Below are positions 35,771-47,644 of a DNA stretch of 64,000 nucleotides, one piece after another (position 1 is the first letter of the stretch; every line of letters begins with the position of its first letter). The stretch lies in assembly GCA_010093605.1 (NCBI GenBank), contig MU004187.1, positions 501,383-565,382 of the forward strand. Reading direction: 5' to 3'. The notes below the pieces were generated by a model. It had not been told where the DNA came from. It worked only from the letters and a program-made list of their open reading frames with translations, and ran no database searches. The position numbers and the translations under genes are program-made. The stretch comes from Lophium mytilinum (lineage: Eukaryota > Ascomycota > Dothideomycetes > Mytilinidiales > Mytilinidiaceae).

Positions 35771-36300
35771 GAAGTCCTAAGCCTGTTGTAAACTAAATCT
35801 CTCCATATACGCTTCCAGAAATGATGAATATGAGCGTCGACAATGTTGCTGCAAGCTATCATTCTATTATACCTCGATCATGATGCAATGACCTTATTAT
35901 GGCGAAAGACTCTGAGGGAGTCAAAGAGCTTGTTGTTTTGTTCAGCGGTTTACGATGGGGTTTCTTTCCGGGGAATAATAAGCTGGGCCGAAGGGCCGTG
36001 GCTGTGCGGTATAGCCACATCTGGGGACGGAAATCGTTCTCCTGCTCCCTCATCCACCTCCATACCCAATTACAGCCCACCCTCCAAAGCTGGTCCCAGA
36101 ACCAAATGCCCAGGTGACTCTACAGAACGCTATGGCAGTTTGGGTCGATCGATCGCCGCTGGCGCTCCCCGTGACTGGCGAAGTCGTCCCGTGCCTAGGT
36201 ATCTTCCATCTCATCAAACCCCACAGCTGAACGTTCGGATGCTCGAGTCTGACGACGTCGCAAGACTGACTATGCACACCCTAGCAATTGGCTGACTATA
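35771..36300. promoter_or_regulatory. Upstream region of the Zn2Cys6 regulator
   Basis: This 530-nt spacer between two co-oriented genes has no recognisable coding sequence. It should contain the transporter terminator and the regulator promoter. Confidence 0.35.
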
Positions 36301-38943
36301 ATGGCCTCTCAGCAGCAACGGAAGAGATGTAGAGCGTCTGTGGCATGCTCGTCATGTAGGAGAAGACGAATCAAGGTACGCCTAGCAGCAGCTCAACATG
36401 AGGCTGAAAGCGTCGATTCTCCCAGATCAAACTCCATCATTTCTTAGGGAGTCTCGATACTAAAATTGAACTAAAGTGTATCATTGGCCCTGAACAGAAC
36501 GAATGCGACCATTGTCGTCATGGTGGCTACGAGTGTATCGTTCAGGATGATGACCTTCGACGAAGGTAAAATATGCAAGAACCACCACTCAATGTTTTGA
36601 TATTTACCGTCCCAGACCGATATCTAGAGGCTATGTCCGGTCCTTGACGGATCGACTTGAACTGCTGGAAAAGTTGCTCGGGCAAGTAAATACAGGTGCT
36701 GGGCAACTACGTGATCAGACCAACCCACCAGGTTCTATCGACTTCAACTTCAGCGATACCCCGGACATATTCAGGACAACCACTTCAGAACCAGGTGCAG
36801 GTACCCCATTTCAATCTGGGTCCCCCGTCGCAGGATTTGTAGATACTGTTCAGGGCGACAGCGAATCCCGAGATTTCCCCCAGAGGTTAGGAGTTCCCGA
36901 CTACCCAGATTATCAGAATCAGCCAACAATCCACAAGGGCCAGGGAGCTTCACCGAAGACGTTCGATGGCAACCACGTCCGGACACACCCGACTATGATG
37001 AGTCCTTTGGGACTTGGATCCGTAGTCGATAATCCGCACAGCCCAAGCCACGAGGAAGAACTGCAACACTTCATTGCCTCTATGTCGCCGGACGTGCATG
37101 ACACATTAATGAATAACTTTTGGGTGCACTACAACTCAGAGTTGCAGTCTGTTCAAAAGTGGATGTTTTACGCAGGTCTGCGCACGGGTGACGCGGGACG
37201 GTATTCGACGTTCCTTCATATCTGTATCCTTGCTATTGGACTGCGGTATGCCGACAAGCTCGATTCTAGAATCCATGAATACGTCGGTGACGTTTCCGAG
37301 TCCGTCATTCATCAGAAGGCTTTGTGGATTGCGAGATATGAAGCGGAAGGTCGTTGCGATGTTCCCGCAATCCAGGCCCTTCTACTTCTTGGGGACCTAG
37401 AATTTGGCGTTGGAAGGTACAATAGTGGATGGATGTATGCTGGTCAGTTGCTGAACTCACCTTCAAGGATGCTAGTTTGAGTAAGAGCCTGACATTTTCA
37501 GGTTTGGCGTCTCGCCTATGTTTTGATATCGGTCTTCACCGGGAGCGTTCAGAGTCAAAGTTGTCAGAAGAAGTGGTGCACATGCACCATATGGTAGTAT
37601 GGGCTTGTATCGTATATGACGAGTAATGCCACCCCCTTTGCACTTCTAGACAGAACTGATATTCTTAGATTCTGGGCACTTTTCACCGGGCGCCCTACCA
37701 AAATAAAGAGCTCGAAACTTTCGTTGAGGAAACCAACGAAGCTATCGGACCTACCGCGTGGCCCAGAAGCAGTAAAAAATGATTTAGCTACGGAAATCTA
37801 CGCAGCGTTGCTAGAGCTGATCAATCTGTCTGTGGAAATGACTGACCACGTCGAATTGGAGGCTTCCGGCAGGGATCACAGCAGCTACTTAGTGATAACT
37901 TACATGTACAAGGAGCTGATAAGCTGGTACGAAAGCTTGCCGAAAACTCTCAGATGGACACCAGAGAATCTTGAGAACGCCCCTTCGAGTTTCTACAGCC
38001 TCCAGTACGATGTTCTATACAACTCGAGGGTGCATTTTAGCTGACTTCCCAATTCAGTCAGCAATATCACGCAACGATAATCCTTCTCCATCGTGCTTTC
38101 GCCTTCTCCGAGATCCTCACTCCTAGCAATGTATCTAAAGAAGATAAGGACAGTCTCGGCAGCGAAGAGGTGAAAATGCTCTTCGAAGTTCCCCGGAAAC
38201 TCTGCCTCAAGAATGCCATTCGCCTAACAGAAATCCTGCAATCACACCAGGAGCGCTATTCCGTTAAGACGATCTTTGCTACTGCAGGTAATTATCATTC
38301 TGCTTATTTGCACCCACTCATACAGCCACTTTGTGTTGAGCCTGCTGACTCGGAATAAGTGCAACATGCGGCCGCTGCAGCCACCATCTTCATCTCAATA
38401 CTCAGCTCGAAAGAACCCCGCGATGACCGCCACCAACTCCAGCTCCACCTTCGGTATCTCACCGACTTTCTAGATGCTAACACCGGGACTTACGACGCTG
38501 CACGAAAACTGTTGGCGAAGCTGGTTCAGATGGCAACTGATGCTGGCTGGGATCTATTTGCTCCAATAGTCGAACCGCAGCCAGCACCTCAAGTACGGTC
38601 TTCGACACGCGCAGTTCAATCCAACCACAAAGCGAGCAATAGTGTCACAAGCTCGCAACGTCTACCCACAGCACGGTCCATCGCTCCTATGCGGCGCCCG
38701 CGTGTACAACTTGCGCAGTCGACTAAGCATGGACACGGTGCGAGCATATTTCCATCGGAAGGCGCCTTCAGTCTACCCCAACAGACGCAATCTAGTACCC
38801 AATTTGAAGCCGGCTTTATGGGCAATACGGATAGCATCCTCTTCGCGAACGAGAGAGAGATGCTTGGACTACGAATCGATGAGGATAACCCTTCTCGCCA
38901 TTTTGAAGCTTTACCTAGCTGGCCAGCGAATGCCAACGTGTAG
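36301..38943 (+). CDS. Zn(II)2Cys6 transcription factor with fungal-specific regulatory domain
   Basis: This is a nuclear regulator that would bind CGG-type half sites as a dimer. Seven exons (36301-36375, 36477-36565, 36616-37442, 37502-37622, 37669-38004, 38058-38287, 38360-38943) give 753 residues in frame. The binuclear cluster is complete but split by an intron. ACSSCRRRRIKC in exon 1/2 is followed by ECDHCRHGGYEC, giving C-x2-C-x6-C-x8-C-x2-C-x6-C. A coiled-coil-like linker (SLTDRLELLEKLLGQV) follows. The middle-homology (Fungal_trans) domain contains the hallmark LASRLCFDIGLHRE about residues 310-325. It lies directly downstream of the MFS gene on the same strand and is a candidate local regulator of the reductase/EthD/MFS block. 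Confidence 0.88.
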
Positions 38944-39602
38944 CTTAGTAGCTACCCAGTCTTTTCCAGATATTAGCATTGCAGTTCACCTATGGGGAAG
39001 GAGTTTGGGGCGCTCGTTGAGCAGGCGTATATCGGTGATCTATGTGTTCCATGGGCGTTTATTATGGATCGTTGAGATCGTTATTCTGGCAGACGCTCAA
39101 GACTAGCCATATTTAACATAATCCGTTCTGAAATCAGCTCACTCAGACCATGCAGCTTTTCCTCTGTACAAATGCTCGACCAAGGCAAGTTCTTAGGTCG
39201 ATTTTTAGTCAATCAGCCCCTTGATATCTTACCGCAAATGACCTTTAATCCACGCAGGCGTGGATATTTGTCGTGCGCAGCGATCTCATTGATGTCGGAC
39301 AACTACGCTTGAATCTGAGAATTGATGTCTTTGGAATTCATGCACTTAAGCACATAGAGGATAGCCAGGTGAGGAGGAGAGCAAAAATCGGGTCGCGATT
39401 GCAGAATTCAAGGCTGCCTTCAACGACGTGATGAGAAGAGAGAAGAGAGTTCATTTATAGGCAATACCCAAAAGCCAAAACTTATCCTAGGGAAGAGACA
39501 CGAATTCTACTTCGATGCAAACCAGAAAACACCTTGCATGCGGCCTCCGAACGACTTTGATAAACAATAGGATGACGGGAACAAAACCAAGCAGTATCCT
39601 GA
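38944..39602. other. Convergent intergenic region
   Basis: About 660 nt between the ends of the regulator and the minus-strand unknown gene. Nothing recognisable beyond 3' flanks. Confidence 0.35.
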
Positions 39603-40573
39603 TCACAAAGTCAAAGCTCTTTTCTGGTGCGCGTGTTCGTGGTACGAGACGATATCCCAATACTCTTTAGGGCCAAGACGAGTGTCCTTATGAGCTTCCT
39701 TCCACCTGAAGTATTCCTCGGGATTGGTGACTTCGTCGAGCCAGGCCATTGAGTTGCTCACCATCTTCGACGACTGGGAGACTAGGCGGCCGCCGGCACT
39801 TCCTTGCTCGTAGTAAAACATGACCACTGCTTTCGTCGGATAGGGCGGGTCAGGTTCGGGATCTTCGGCTCCTGAGTCCTGGTCGTCGTCCAAGGCTGGC
39901 GAGCCGTCCTGGGATACGGAGGATAGGTAGTTAGACGGGGTCAAGGGCTCAAGGAATGTGAACTTGGTCTCGATCTTGACTTCGGTTGGTTTCGCAGAGT
40001 CGCGCGGTGGGCTTATCCACATGCTGGGAGTAAGGAGGCCGTTGGACGAGGCTGGCTGTCAATCAGCAATCTGGATGAACAGTAGGATGGTTGAGTGAGC
40101 TTGGAGCAGACTTACCACCAGAATTGGCTCTAGACTTGGTTGCGCCTAATCTTGGCGACGGGTGGGTGTACGGCGGAGTAGCCTCACGCGATGAGTACGA
40201 TTCCGGGTTCGAGTCCGATTCGATCCCTCCGAGAGCACTTGAGAGTTGGACCTTTACTTTGGTGGTAGTGTTGCCTGAAGGACCTAAGCTACTCTTGGTA
40301 TTGGATTTGCTATTCGCTCTGCCTCTTGCGAATGAAGCCTGGTTGATGATGGCCGTGGCATGGATGTTGAACCCGATGGATTTGGCCGGTGCGCGATGAG
40401 AGGATACAACAACTGGCTTCGATGGCTTTACAGATTTAACAGCGACGGCTGAGGGCTGCTTTTCTCCTGAAGGCAAATCAGTAACAATGTTGTATTAGAG
40501 TCAGCGTAGCAGTCTCCGTCGTCCTACCCTGAGCGCGAATGATTCCGCAACTGACACCGTTGCCGAATCCCAT
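39603..40573 (-). CDS. Unknown fungal protein with low-complexity N-terminal half
   Basis: I do not recognise a named family. Three exons (40573-40528, 40466-40116, 40051-39603) give 281 residues in frame, starting MGFGNGVSCGIIRAQG. The N-terminal 150 residues are Ser/Lys/Pro-rich and probably disordered. The C-terminal half has more character. An acidic run (DDDQDSGAEDPEPDPP) precedes AVVMFYYEQGSAGGRLVS. It then has MAWLDEVTNPEEYFRWKE and KEYWDIVSYHEHAHQ, a Trp/Tyr-rich segment that looks conserved. The third-exon acceptor at GCCAG rather than the upstream GACAG is chosen because only it keeps frame. No signal peptide or transmembrane helix is visible. It lies head-to-tail with the DUF6536 gene. 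Confidence 0.6.
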
Positions 40574-40926
40574 CTTGACCGATCGTGAATCTCGTGGACG
40601 GAGGTATTTTGTAGCGCGGGAGTTACTGGACGTAATTTCGTGTTGTAAGAAGTGAGACTGTTTGTGAAAGGCTGAGGCTATGTTATTGCAGAGTATCGAT
40701 GGCTGGATTCGGAAAGTAGACGAAATGATATGAGGACACTGCAGAGTGTGATCTTCTTCGTGGAGCAGTCGTGAAGAGAAATTGGGTCTCGTGGTCCGTA
40801 GTTATCGAACGGAAGTAGCGAACTTGTAGGACAGGTCTTGTTCGTAGCTTCGGATGTGAGCTTCAAGGCTCCTTCTGGTACACTTCCTCCCCTGGCGCTA
40901 AGCGAGTAGATTCTTGAGCATACAAG
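40574..40926. other. Spacer between DUF6536 gene and downstream unknown gene
   Basis: This is 353 nt between the DUF6536 stop and the start of the next minus-strand gene. It should carry a terminator and a promoter. No distinct motif is seen. Confidence 0.3.
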
Positions 40927-43372
40927 TCATCTATACTGACGTCCCTCCTTAGGTTTCTTGACAGGCCTTGCTGAGATTGAGCAATGTTCGATTGCTTGGT
41001 CGCTTCCGTCCCTGCCAACAACGCCCCATTTGACCAGTTGTAGATGCGCATCTTGCTCGCCTTCTGGGGGGTGGCACGCTGCGCTGATTGCAAAGCTGCA
41101 TGAGGCCGCAAATGGAATTTTAACGGGAAAGCGGATAAAGCTGGTTATGGCCACTCCAAGTATCAGTCCGAGAAATCCCAGACAAAGTACCAGGAAACTC
41201 AAGGTCGAGAAACCGCATTTTGAAGACGTGTCGGTAACAACCCCTTCCTCGTTGACAGTATCAACACGGATTAAGAAAAAGCTCTGCGAGGTTAGCCAAT
41301 GAAGAATGGCGCTTATTACTAGCAACGGTGTGGCGAAGCGATAAGGCAATTGGAGGAAGTAGGTGTTCCGTTGCTGGCCTTTCGGTGAGGTGACTCGCAA
41401 TCCTCGTCGCTTGCCTGCTAGGTGGTTCCATTCTTTTGCAGATGCCATACCGGTGCATAGACCATTTACTATGAGATAACACATGGAAAGCAAGAGCTGA
41501 GGGGCATTGGCCAACCATGCGTTTAGAAGCGTACCACTCGCGCCTTTAGAACCGTTGCTGAAGTCTAGAGCTGTGATAGATGACGTGCCCCACGAGCCCA
41601 AATTAGAACCGGGGCTGCCAGTGATGATAATCGCTATGAGGCCGCCGAAAAATAAGAACATCCTAAGACAAGTCACCTCAGCTGTCTATAATTGCAATGA
41701 AAAAAATCGAATACTTGAGTACTTACAGTAGCATCCCAACAAGCCTTCTAGGCCTACTCAAAGCCGAAATATAATGTCTATGTCGCGATTGCCAGACCCC
41801 TCCCTGCCGCTCCTGGATACCCTCAAGCTCATATTCCTGAATCTTCCTCATCTTCTTTTCGGGCTGAAACTTTCGGACAAGGTCTTCGCAATCCAATGCG
41901 CAAAGCCCAACGGTAACCGGATCAGGTCTCTCGAGATAAGACGATACTGCATCCCCAAGGGTAACAACGTAGTCTGCGCTGAAACTTCGGTACGCTAAAA
42001 CCATGGCTGTCAATTTCATGATGTTACAGACGATGACTACAATGAGGAAGTAGAGGCTCATCTGCACACTGCTCGTTCCGGGCAATTTGTCGGCGAAAGC
42101 GTGGCGCACGTGTACATTAGTCGTTAAGCGGTCTTTCCCGTCCCAAGTAGATACACCAACCAGTCCTTCTTTATTGATGGATGGATCCAAAAGGTCGAAG
42201 CGAAATTTCAAGTTGCTGTCTAGGTCTTCTTCGGAAGAGAGAATGGGTATGTTCGAGCTCAAATTGGTGAGTGAGGGCTGAATGTCGGAGATCAGCAATT
42301 CAACCCAGATTCTGTCGGCGATGAGATACAGATCACCATGCTCTGCGACAATCCCGTTATATATGGTCGGCCATTCATCATTAGTAAGGTTCCAAGATGA
42401 CGAAGAGTTTAGACTTCTGTAGAGCGTCGAGTTATACTGTACGAAGCATACATCGGTATTCGGGTTTACTCTTATTACGTTGAAGATGGCTGAATTGTAG
42501 CTTCTGATGTCTTAGCAGTCTACCACCATGCTGGAAGTGCGACTCACAAGAGGTGTAGAGGTACAGACGATATCGCTAAAATAGCCCAAAGAATGCGACG
42601 TCTTCGATCAATTTTTCGGACATTTCTTATGCTCAATATACCAATATCAAGCCATTGCTTTTGCCCATGTGCAGCGTCCAGGTCCAGGCGCGTCGGGGAA
42701 CTCAAAACCTGCATCGTATAATTGCTAGCGCTCAGAAGAAGAGTACTCAGAACATTGATGAGAACATGAACGCCGGTACTGAATCGCGATGTGGCTGTGG
42801 CCTCGCCTTGGTAGATATCGGCAAGACTGTCTTGGAACCCGTCATGTCGTGTTGCGCCAACGATTAGGAGGCTGATGTTAGAAAGCAGTACGAACGTAGC
42901 AATACCACACCCAGACAGAACGCCGAAACGCCAACCTAAGCAGCTATGATCTTCTTGCCAACGACTAAGTAAGGTATCGGCACCTTTCTGGTAGGTTTTT
43001 AGGGTGACTTTGATATTCTGAAAGACGCGAGAGCTTGCAGAATGTGCACCATTGCTAGGGAGGGAGCTTTCGGAATCAATGCTTGCTTCAGAGCCGCTGC
43101 GTTGTCTATTGCGCAGAGGAACGTGGTCGTGATCGCTGGATGTGCTAAGAAATGCATGTAAGTGTCAATTTTGTTTCCCGAACGCCCCGTAGACTTCTTC
43201 ATACTAACCTCTCGGGCCTGTCCTCGGAGTGCTCTGTAAATTGCGATAATGTCTCAGGAATGTCAAAGGCGCCTGTGGATAGATCGTAGGAGCCATGTTC
43301 GGAACGAATTCTCCCCACGTCGTCAGCGCCAACATTTACCACTCTCAACAACCTTATATCTTCTGGATCCAT
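40927..43372 (-). CDS. DUF6536-domain fungal membrane protein
   Basis: This belongs to a family of large multi-pass membrane proteins of filamentous ascomycetes with unknown function. Four exons (43372-43209, 43144-42548, 42503-41727, 41662-40927) give 757 residues. The DUF6536 signature GWRFGVLSGCGIATFVLLSN is at about residue 125. It is followed by HVLINVLSTLLLSASNYTMQ and SPTRLDLDAAHGQKQWLDIG. A polar loop and several hydrophobic helices follow. These include SLYFLIVVIVCNIMKLTAMV, MFLFFGGLIAIIITGSPG, LLLSMCYLIVNGLCTG and LSFLVLCLGFLGLILGVAI. The C-terminus ends with HCSISARPVKKPKEGRQYR, typical of the family. The plasma-membrane or organellar location is not determinable here. Confidence 0.85.
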
Positions 43373-44265
43373 TCGAGGTAAATGGTGAGAGCTTCTAGTC
43401 AGAAAATGATGTAACGATAGAGAAGTAAGAAGCGGCCATGCAAATCTAGATTCAACCTACCAGCCCTGTGCCTCCTTCAAGTCGACATGATTGATTACCG
43501 ATAAGTTTACTCAAGTCGGGGCTGAGCATGCAGCCTCTCTGTATGTCCGGTCATCTGGTACTAACACCAAGCCACAAAGATACCGAATAACTGCTCCCTA
43601 GCCAATGAATCCTCAAGTCGGCTCATTATCAGCCTATAAAGAGGTAGAGAGAACGCCTGCAGTTTGTGGTCGAGCTGCTCGATGTTGATAGGCTAGGCAA
43701 CCCCAGCTGTAATGCATCTCCCCGCTCGTGGCACTTCAAAACTTGCTTTTGTTTACGCCCAGATGCGATCGAGGCCGCAACTAGGTAAGATTGCCAATAA
43801 TCCCGCCGCGCCCGCACACCCGCTCACGCGCTGCAGACTAACGCTCGGACCAGAGAGTTGAGGCTCTGTTGAACAAGGGAATTGCCGCAGTTCTCTCACT
43901 TGATGCTTTCCTTGGCCGCATCATTATCGATACCGTTGCGCCTACAACAGCACGTTAGGGTCAGTCTTGTCTAGCCCAGCTGCACGAGATCAGCCCACCC
44001 GCATCACCAGACAAAGCAATGGATATACCACGATAAAGTAAGACGAGTGCGACGAAGACTCTTGCCAAGGTCGAGGATGTAGTTTGTATTAGAACAAGTA
44101 GCGCTCAAATATTGACAGCACTGACGTTTGGAGTGATGGTGGTGCAAATTCACGATACAAAGGAAATTACTTCCTTACTAACTCTCGATTCATCAGACAG
44201 ACCCCGGGGGATAAGTAAGGTACGGTGAAATATGCTTGACAGATGAAGATTTCATTCCAATTGCT
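43373..44265. other. Intergenic, upstream of DUF6536 gene
   Basis: About 890 nt holding the DUF6536 promoter and the 3' flank of the SDR gene. A 62-codon minus-strand frame at 43629-43817 has no motif. Nothing else is recognised. Confidence 0.35.
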
Positions 44266-45345
44266 TCAAAAGCATTCTTCCTTAGTCCACATGACCTTTC
44301 CTTGCTTTCCGCTATCCACGTTCACAACTTGACCGTGGATGTGGCCACTGAAGTTCTCGCTCGCGAGAAATAAGACAGTTTTCGCAACAGCCTCCGGAGA
44401 GACTGGTTTCCGAAGAGCAGTCTGAGGAGAGGTTAGATCTAAGCTTGCAATGAAATCAAAGAAATGTTGATAGCTACCGTTCCTTGACATTCCAGCCAAT
44501 ACTGCTCCGGATTCTCCTGACACTCTTGCTTGAACCTCTCCGTATCGACTGCACCGGGAGCAATTGCGTTGACCCTGTGCTCGATATCAGTCTTCTCCAA
44601 ACCTCCAAGCACGTACGAAAGTGTGGAAGATGATAGACTCCACTCACCTAGCACCCTGCCAAACTCTGGGAGCATCAGCCTTCAGACTCATCAGTAATCC
44701 CCCTTGTACCGCACTCTTCCCCATGGCATAGTCCGCATTGCCTCGTTCTCCAAACCACCCGCTTTCGCTTCCTACGATTATTAATCCTACATTCTTCGCA
44801 GTTTCCTTCTCTTGTCTATTCTCGTCAATCACACCCTTGAGGCCCCTCAGCCACTCCCGCGCTGTCAACCAAGTCCCGGCAACATTAACATCCAGGACTC
44901 TCTTCATTTGTTCGAAGCTTGCGTCCGCGATAGTGGATGTGTGCTCCAGAACGCTGAGATCTAAGCTACCGAGTGCGACGCAGCAGTGGACCATGTAACG
45001 GAAATCATATGCTGTTTCGAAAGCAGCAGCAACCTGCTTTGGGTCCGAGATATCGCAGTGTATCTCTAGGATAGCTGCATTTGGGCCCCGATACCCTAGT
45101 TTCTCATCATGGGCGATGTCAAGGCTCGAGACTCGCGCGCCGGCGGCGGCGAATGCATCGCAGACGACTCGGCCGATATGACCAGCGCCACCAGTGACGA
45201 CGACGTGGGTGCCGGTGAGGTTGAGGGAGAGATCCATCATTGGAGATTGGTGTTGGGCTCTGAGACTAGAGGTGTTCGGGTTCGTCGGAGATTGCACGGA
45301 TTTACAGGGTAACAGGCGACAAGCGACCATGCCGGATTTAAACAT
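44266..45345 (-). CDS. Short-chain dehydrogenase/reductase
   Basis: This is a classical SDR fold, an NAD(P)-dependent alcohol/ketone oxidoreductase of unknown substrate. Three exons: 45345-44648, 44574-44478 and 44421-44266. The cofactor-binding motif is VVVTGGAGHIGRV, a TGxxxGxG variant. DISDPKQVAAAF and LDVNVAGTWLTA follow. The catalytic Ser and the YxxxK motif lie in VGSESGWFGERGNADYAMGK, and VNAIAPGAVDTERF follows the first intron. The C-terminus VLFLASENFSGHIHGQVVNV is typical. The longest frame starts at 45345. An internal MMDLSLNLTGTHVVV start at 45240 fits most SDRs better. The extra 35 residues are basic and Ser-rich and could be an organellar presequence or untranslated leader. Confidence 0.82.
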
Positions 45346-46469
45346 GCAATGAATACATACTAGATTATCTTGATGAACAGATAATTCAATGATTTAATAG
45401 TATTTATTCTAGTCTGCCTTAGCATCCTGCTCTTCGCTTTAAAAGTACTAATTTCTCATCATGATTTTGAAGCACGACACAAAGATCTCTACACGGAACT
45501 ACGGAATCCTTTGGTCCAGTCGACAGAAAGTCAGACTGATTATAGCATTTAGCCTTGTACAGCCAGATCCGTACTTTTTGGTACTTTTAGTAGATGTACT
45601 GGCAGTGAGGCCACGAGGGTGTCCATCTCCGACAGTGCCCCAACCTCGTTCCCCTTCAGACGTGGCATCGTCGTCGAACCCACCGCACCCACACACGTAG
45701 ATGATCATTGTGTATTGGCACATGATCAGTTGGTAAAGCCGCTGGTGTCTCTAGTCGCTTGAGGGGTTTAGTTGAAAAGACACTGGCTGCAGCAGTGGCC
45801 TACAGGACCCAGGGCTACATTTTGGGATAAGGAAGCTTCTAGGATACAAAGTGGTGAATGGTGGTAATGGGAAGATGTTTGAGCTTAAGTTACTACGTGT
45901 GACGCTTTCATATCCCAGAGCTACATCTAGCTGGCGGGCTAGACGTGAACTAAAATGTTGAGCAGTGACCGTAAACCGTGCAAGAATGTGAGCTGAGTTC
46001 ACGAGGTAATTTCGCTGGCATCTATCTAGTGCATATTGTCGATGAGAAATAGTCGGCTTAGAGGATTCGATCTTGATAGGTCAAATGAGAAACCTACAAA
46101 TAGGGCAATCTGAACAATCGATAAATTTGGAAATCTGTTATGCTTGCCCTTTCCATTCGGTGGGAGTGGACGTACGTGGAAAGTTAGCTGAAGGAGGAAG
46201 GCATCGAAAACATCATGATTTGACGACAAAACATGTAGTATTGTCCGGGAATATAAGGCAAAAGCCAGTCCAAGCTCTATGCTGTAATTACCGTGCCACT
46301 CAAAAGAAATCCCCGCGTCTGCGCTCAACCATATGTACAATGCCACCCGCCTCCTTTTAGCTCCAGGCGTATCCCCAGTCGATGAGGATCACTTTTGGGC
46401 TATGTCGAAAGGCTTCCGATCTCGATGAACTGAAACAAAGCCATCCATGCACTAACAGGTCATCCGACT
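45346..46469. other. 1.1-kb intergenic region
   Basis: No supported gene. Short frames on both strands (for example 45461-45700 plus and 46026-46346 minus) lack motifs. The right end is the 3' flank of the complex I subunit gene. Confidence 0.4.
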
Positions 46470-46974
46470 CTAGTTTGCGTCGTTGCCCTTCTTCAGATCC
46501 GGATCTGGGAGTATGCCCTCCGCTTCCAGTCGTCGCCGCGCTTCTTCGAGAGCCCATGTTTGTATGCTATCGATTGATTAGCCTAGAGTCCTGCACACAA
46601 TTCCTGTTTCATCCACAGCCTTCCCCACTCTTTCCGATCCATCCCATCTGCGATTATTGCTCCATGTTTGAATTTCAAACATACCTCGTATCTGGCTTAT
46701 AAGCATACCCAACAACGCCCAGCGCTAGACTGCCAAAGAAGCCGTAGACCCAGACCTTCTCCCACCCCTCGTTTTGGTACTTTTCACCCGGTCGCACGCC
46801 GAACAGCCATCCGGATGGCGGATCGTAGTGGTCCTCCTGGGCGTGCGAGCCCGACCGCAGCGATTGCGAGGTTGAGATTGACCGGCGGATGGAGGAATGT
46901 GTGGTGGCGGACGTGCGGGACGGGAGGGAGGCGGTGACGCGCTGGGCGCAGCGGGCGGGTTGAATGAGAGGCAT
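46470..46974 (-). CDS. NADH:ubiquinone oxidoreductase ESSS subunit (NDUFB11-like)
   Basis: This is an accessory single-pass membrane subunit of mitochondrial complex I. Two exons (46974-46685 and 46566-46470) with a 118-nt intron give 128 residues. The N-terminus is a typical mitochondrial presequence, rich in Arg, Ser and Ala with no acidic residues before about residue 45. The mature part has DPPSGWLFGVRPGEKY, EGWEKVWVYGFFGSLALG (membrane helix) and GYAYKPDTS. After the intron it continues IQTWALEEARRRLEAEG. The ESSS-type block GWLFG..PGEKY and the C-terminal YKPDTSIQTWA make the assignment firm. The start at 46974 is chosen because it begins the presequence. The frame is open further upstream but the extra residues look untranslated. 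Confidence 0.9.
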
Positions 46975-47644
46975 TGCCGGTCGTGGTGGGTGGAGGAGGA
47001 GAGGAGTGGAGAGAGGGGAGCCTTGGAGAGTTCCTAGACGCGGGATCGAAGGCCTGAGGATTGATTGTTGGGTGTCGGTGGAGGGGATCGGAGCTCTCTG
47101 GAAGAGTGAAGTGAGGTTCCGACAAATGGTCTTGGCAGCGAGTCCAAAGCGGCTTAGCGTACACCTCGTCAACAAAAGAAAACCCGCTGATATACAAAGT
47201 TCAACCTTATCATCGAGCTGCAGATGTGGGGGCATCCGACTGGGATGCTTAATTCTTCGAGATAGAGAAATTCATCGTCATGAAAATGAGCCTTGGATCG
47301 GCATCGATGGGACAGACTCTTCTGCGAACTGACCCTACAAAGGTAGGACTAGTATTCAATGGAGCAATTACTGCCAATCTATCAGGATGTTCAAGGAAAA
47401 GTACTATGCTAAATACCATATCCAAGGCTTATCAAAGTGATTCCTTCAAGCTTCAAACTTCAATGCGAGAAAGGCGAAACAACTATGAGCTTCAAGATCC
47501 CCCAGTGTCTACAACCCCCGACGGATCTGCCCTTGAAAGTAAGATATTGTCTCTCAGGCCTCAGCCAGTCTTTTCCAAAATCAATTTCTTCAAACGTGAT
47601 ATGCCTCATCACGGATAGTGTCGAGATTATCACGTGGTTCGCAT
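46975..47644. other. Intergenic, upstream of complex I subunit gene
   Basis: About 670 nt without a supported gene. It contains the promoter of the minus-strand complex I gene. The 3' flank of the MYND-DUF4470 gene lies on the right. Confidence 0.35.
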
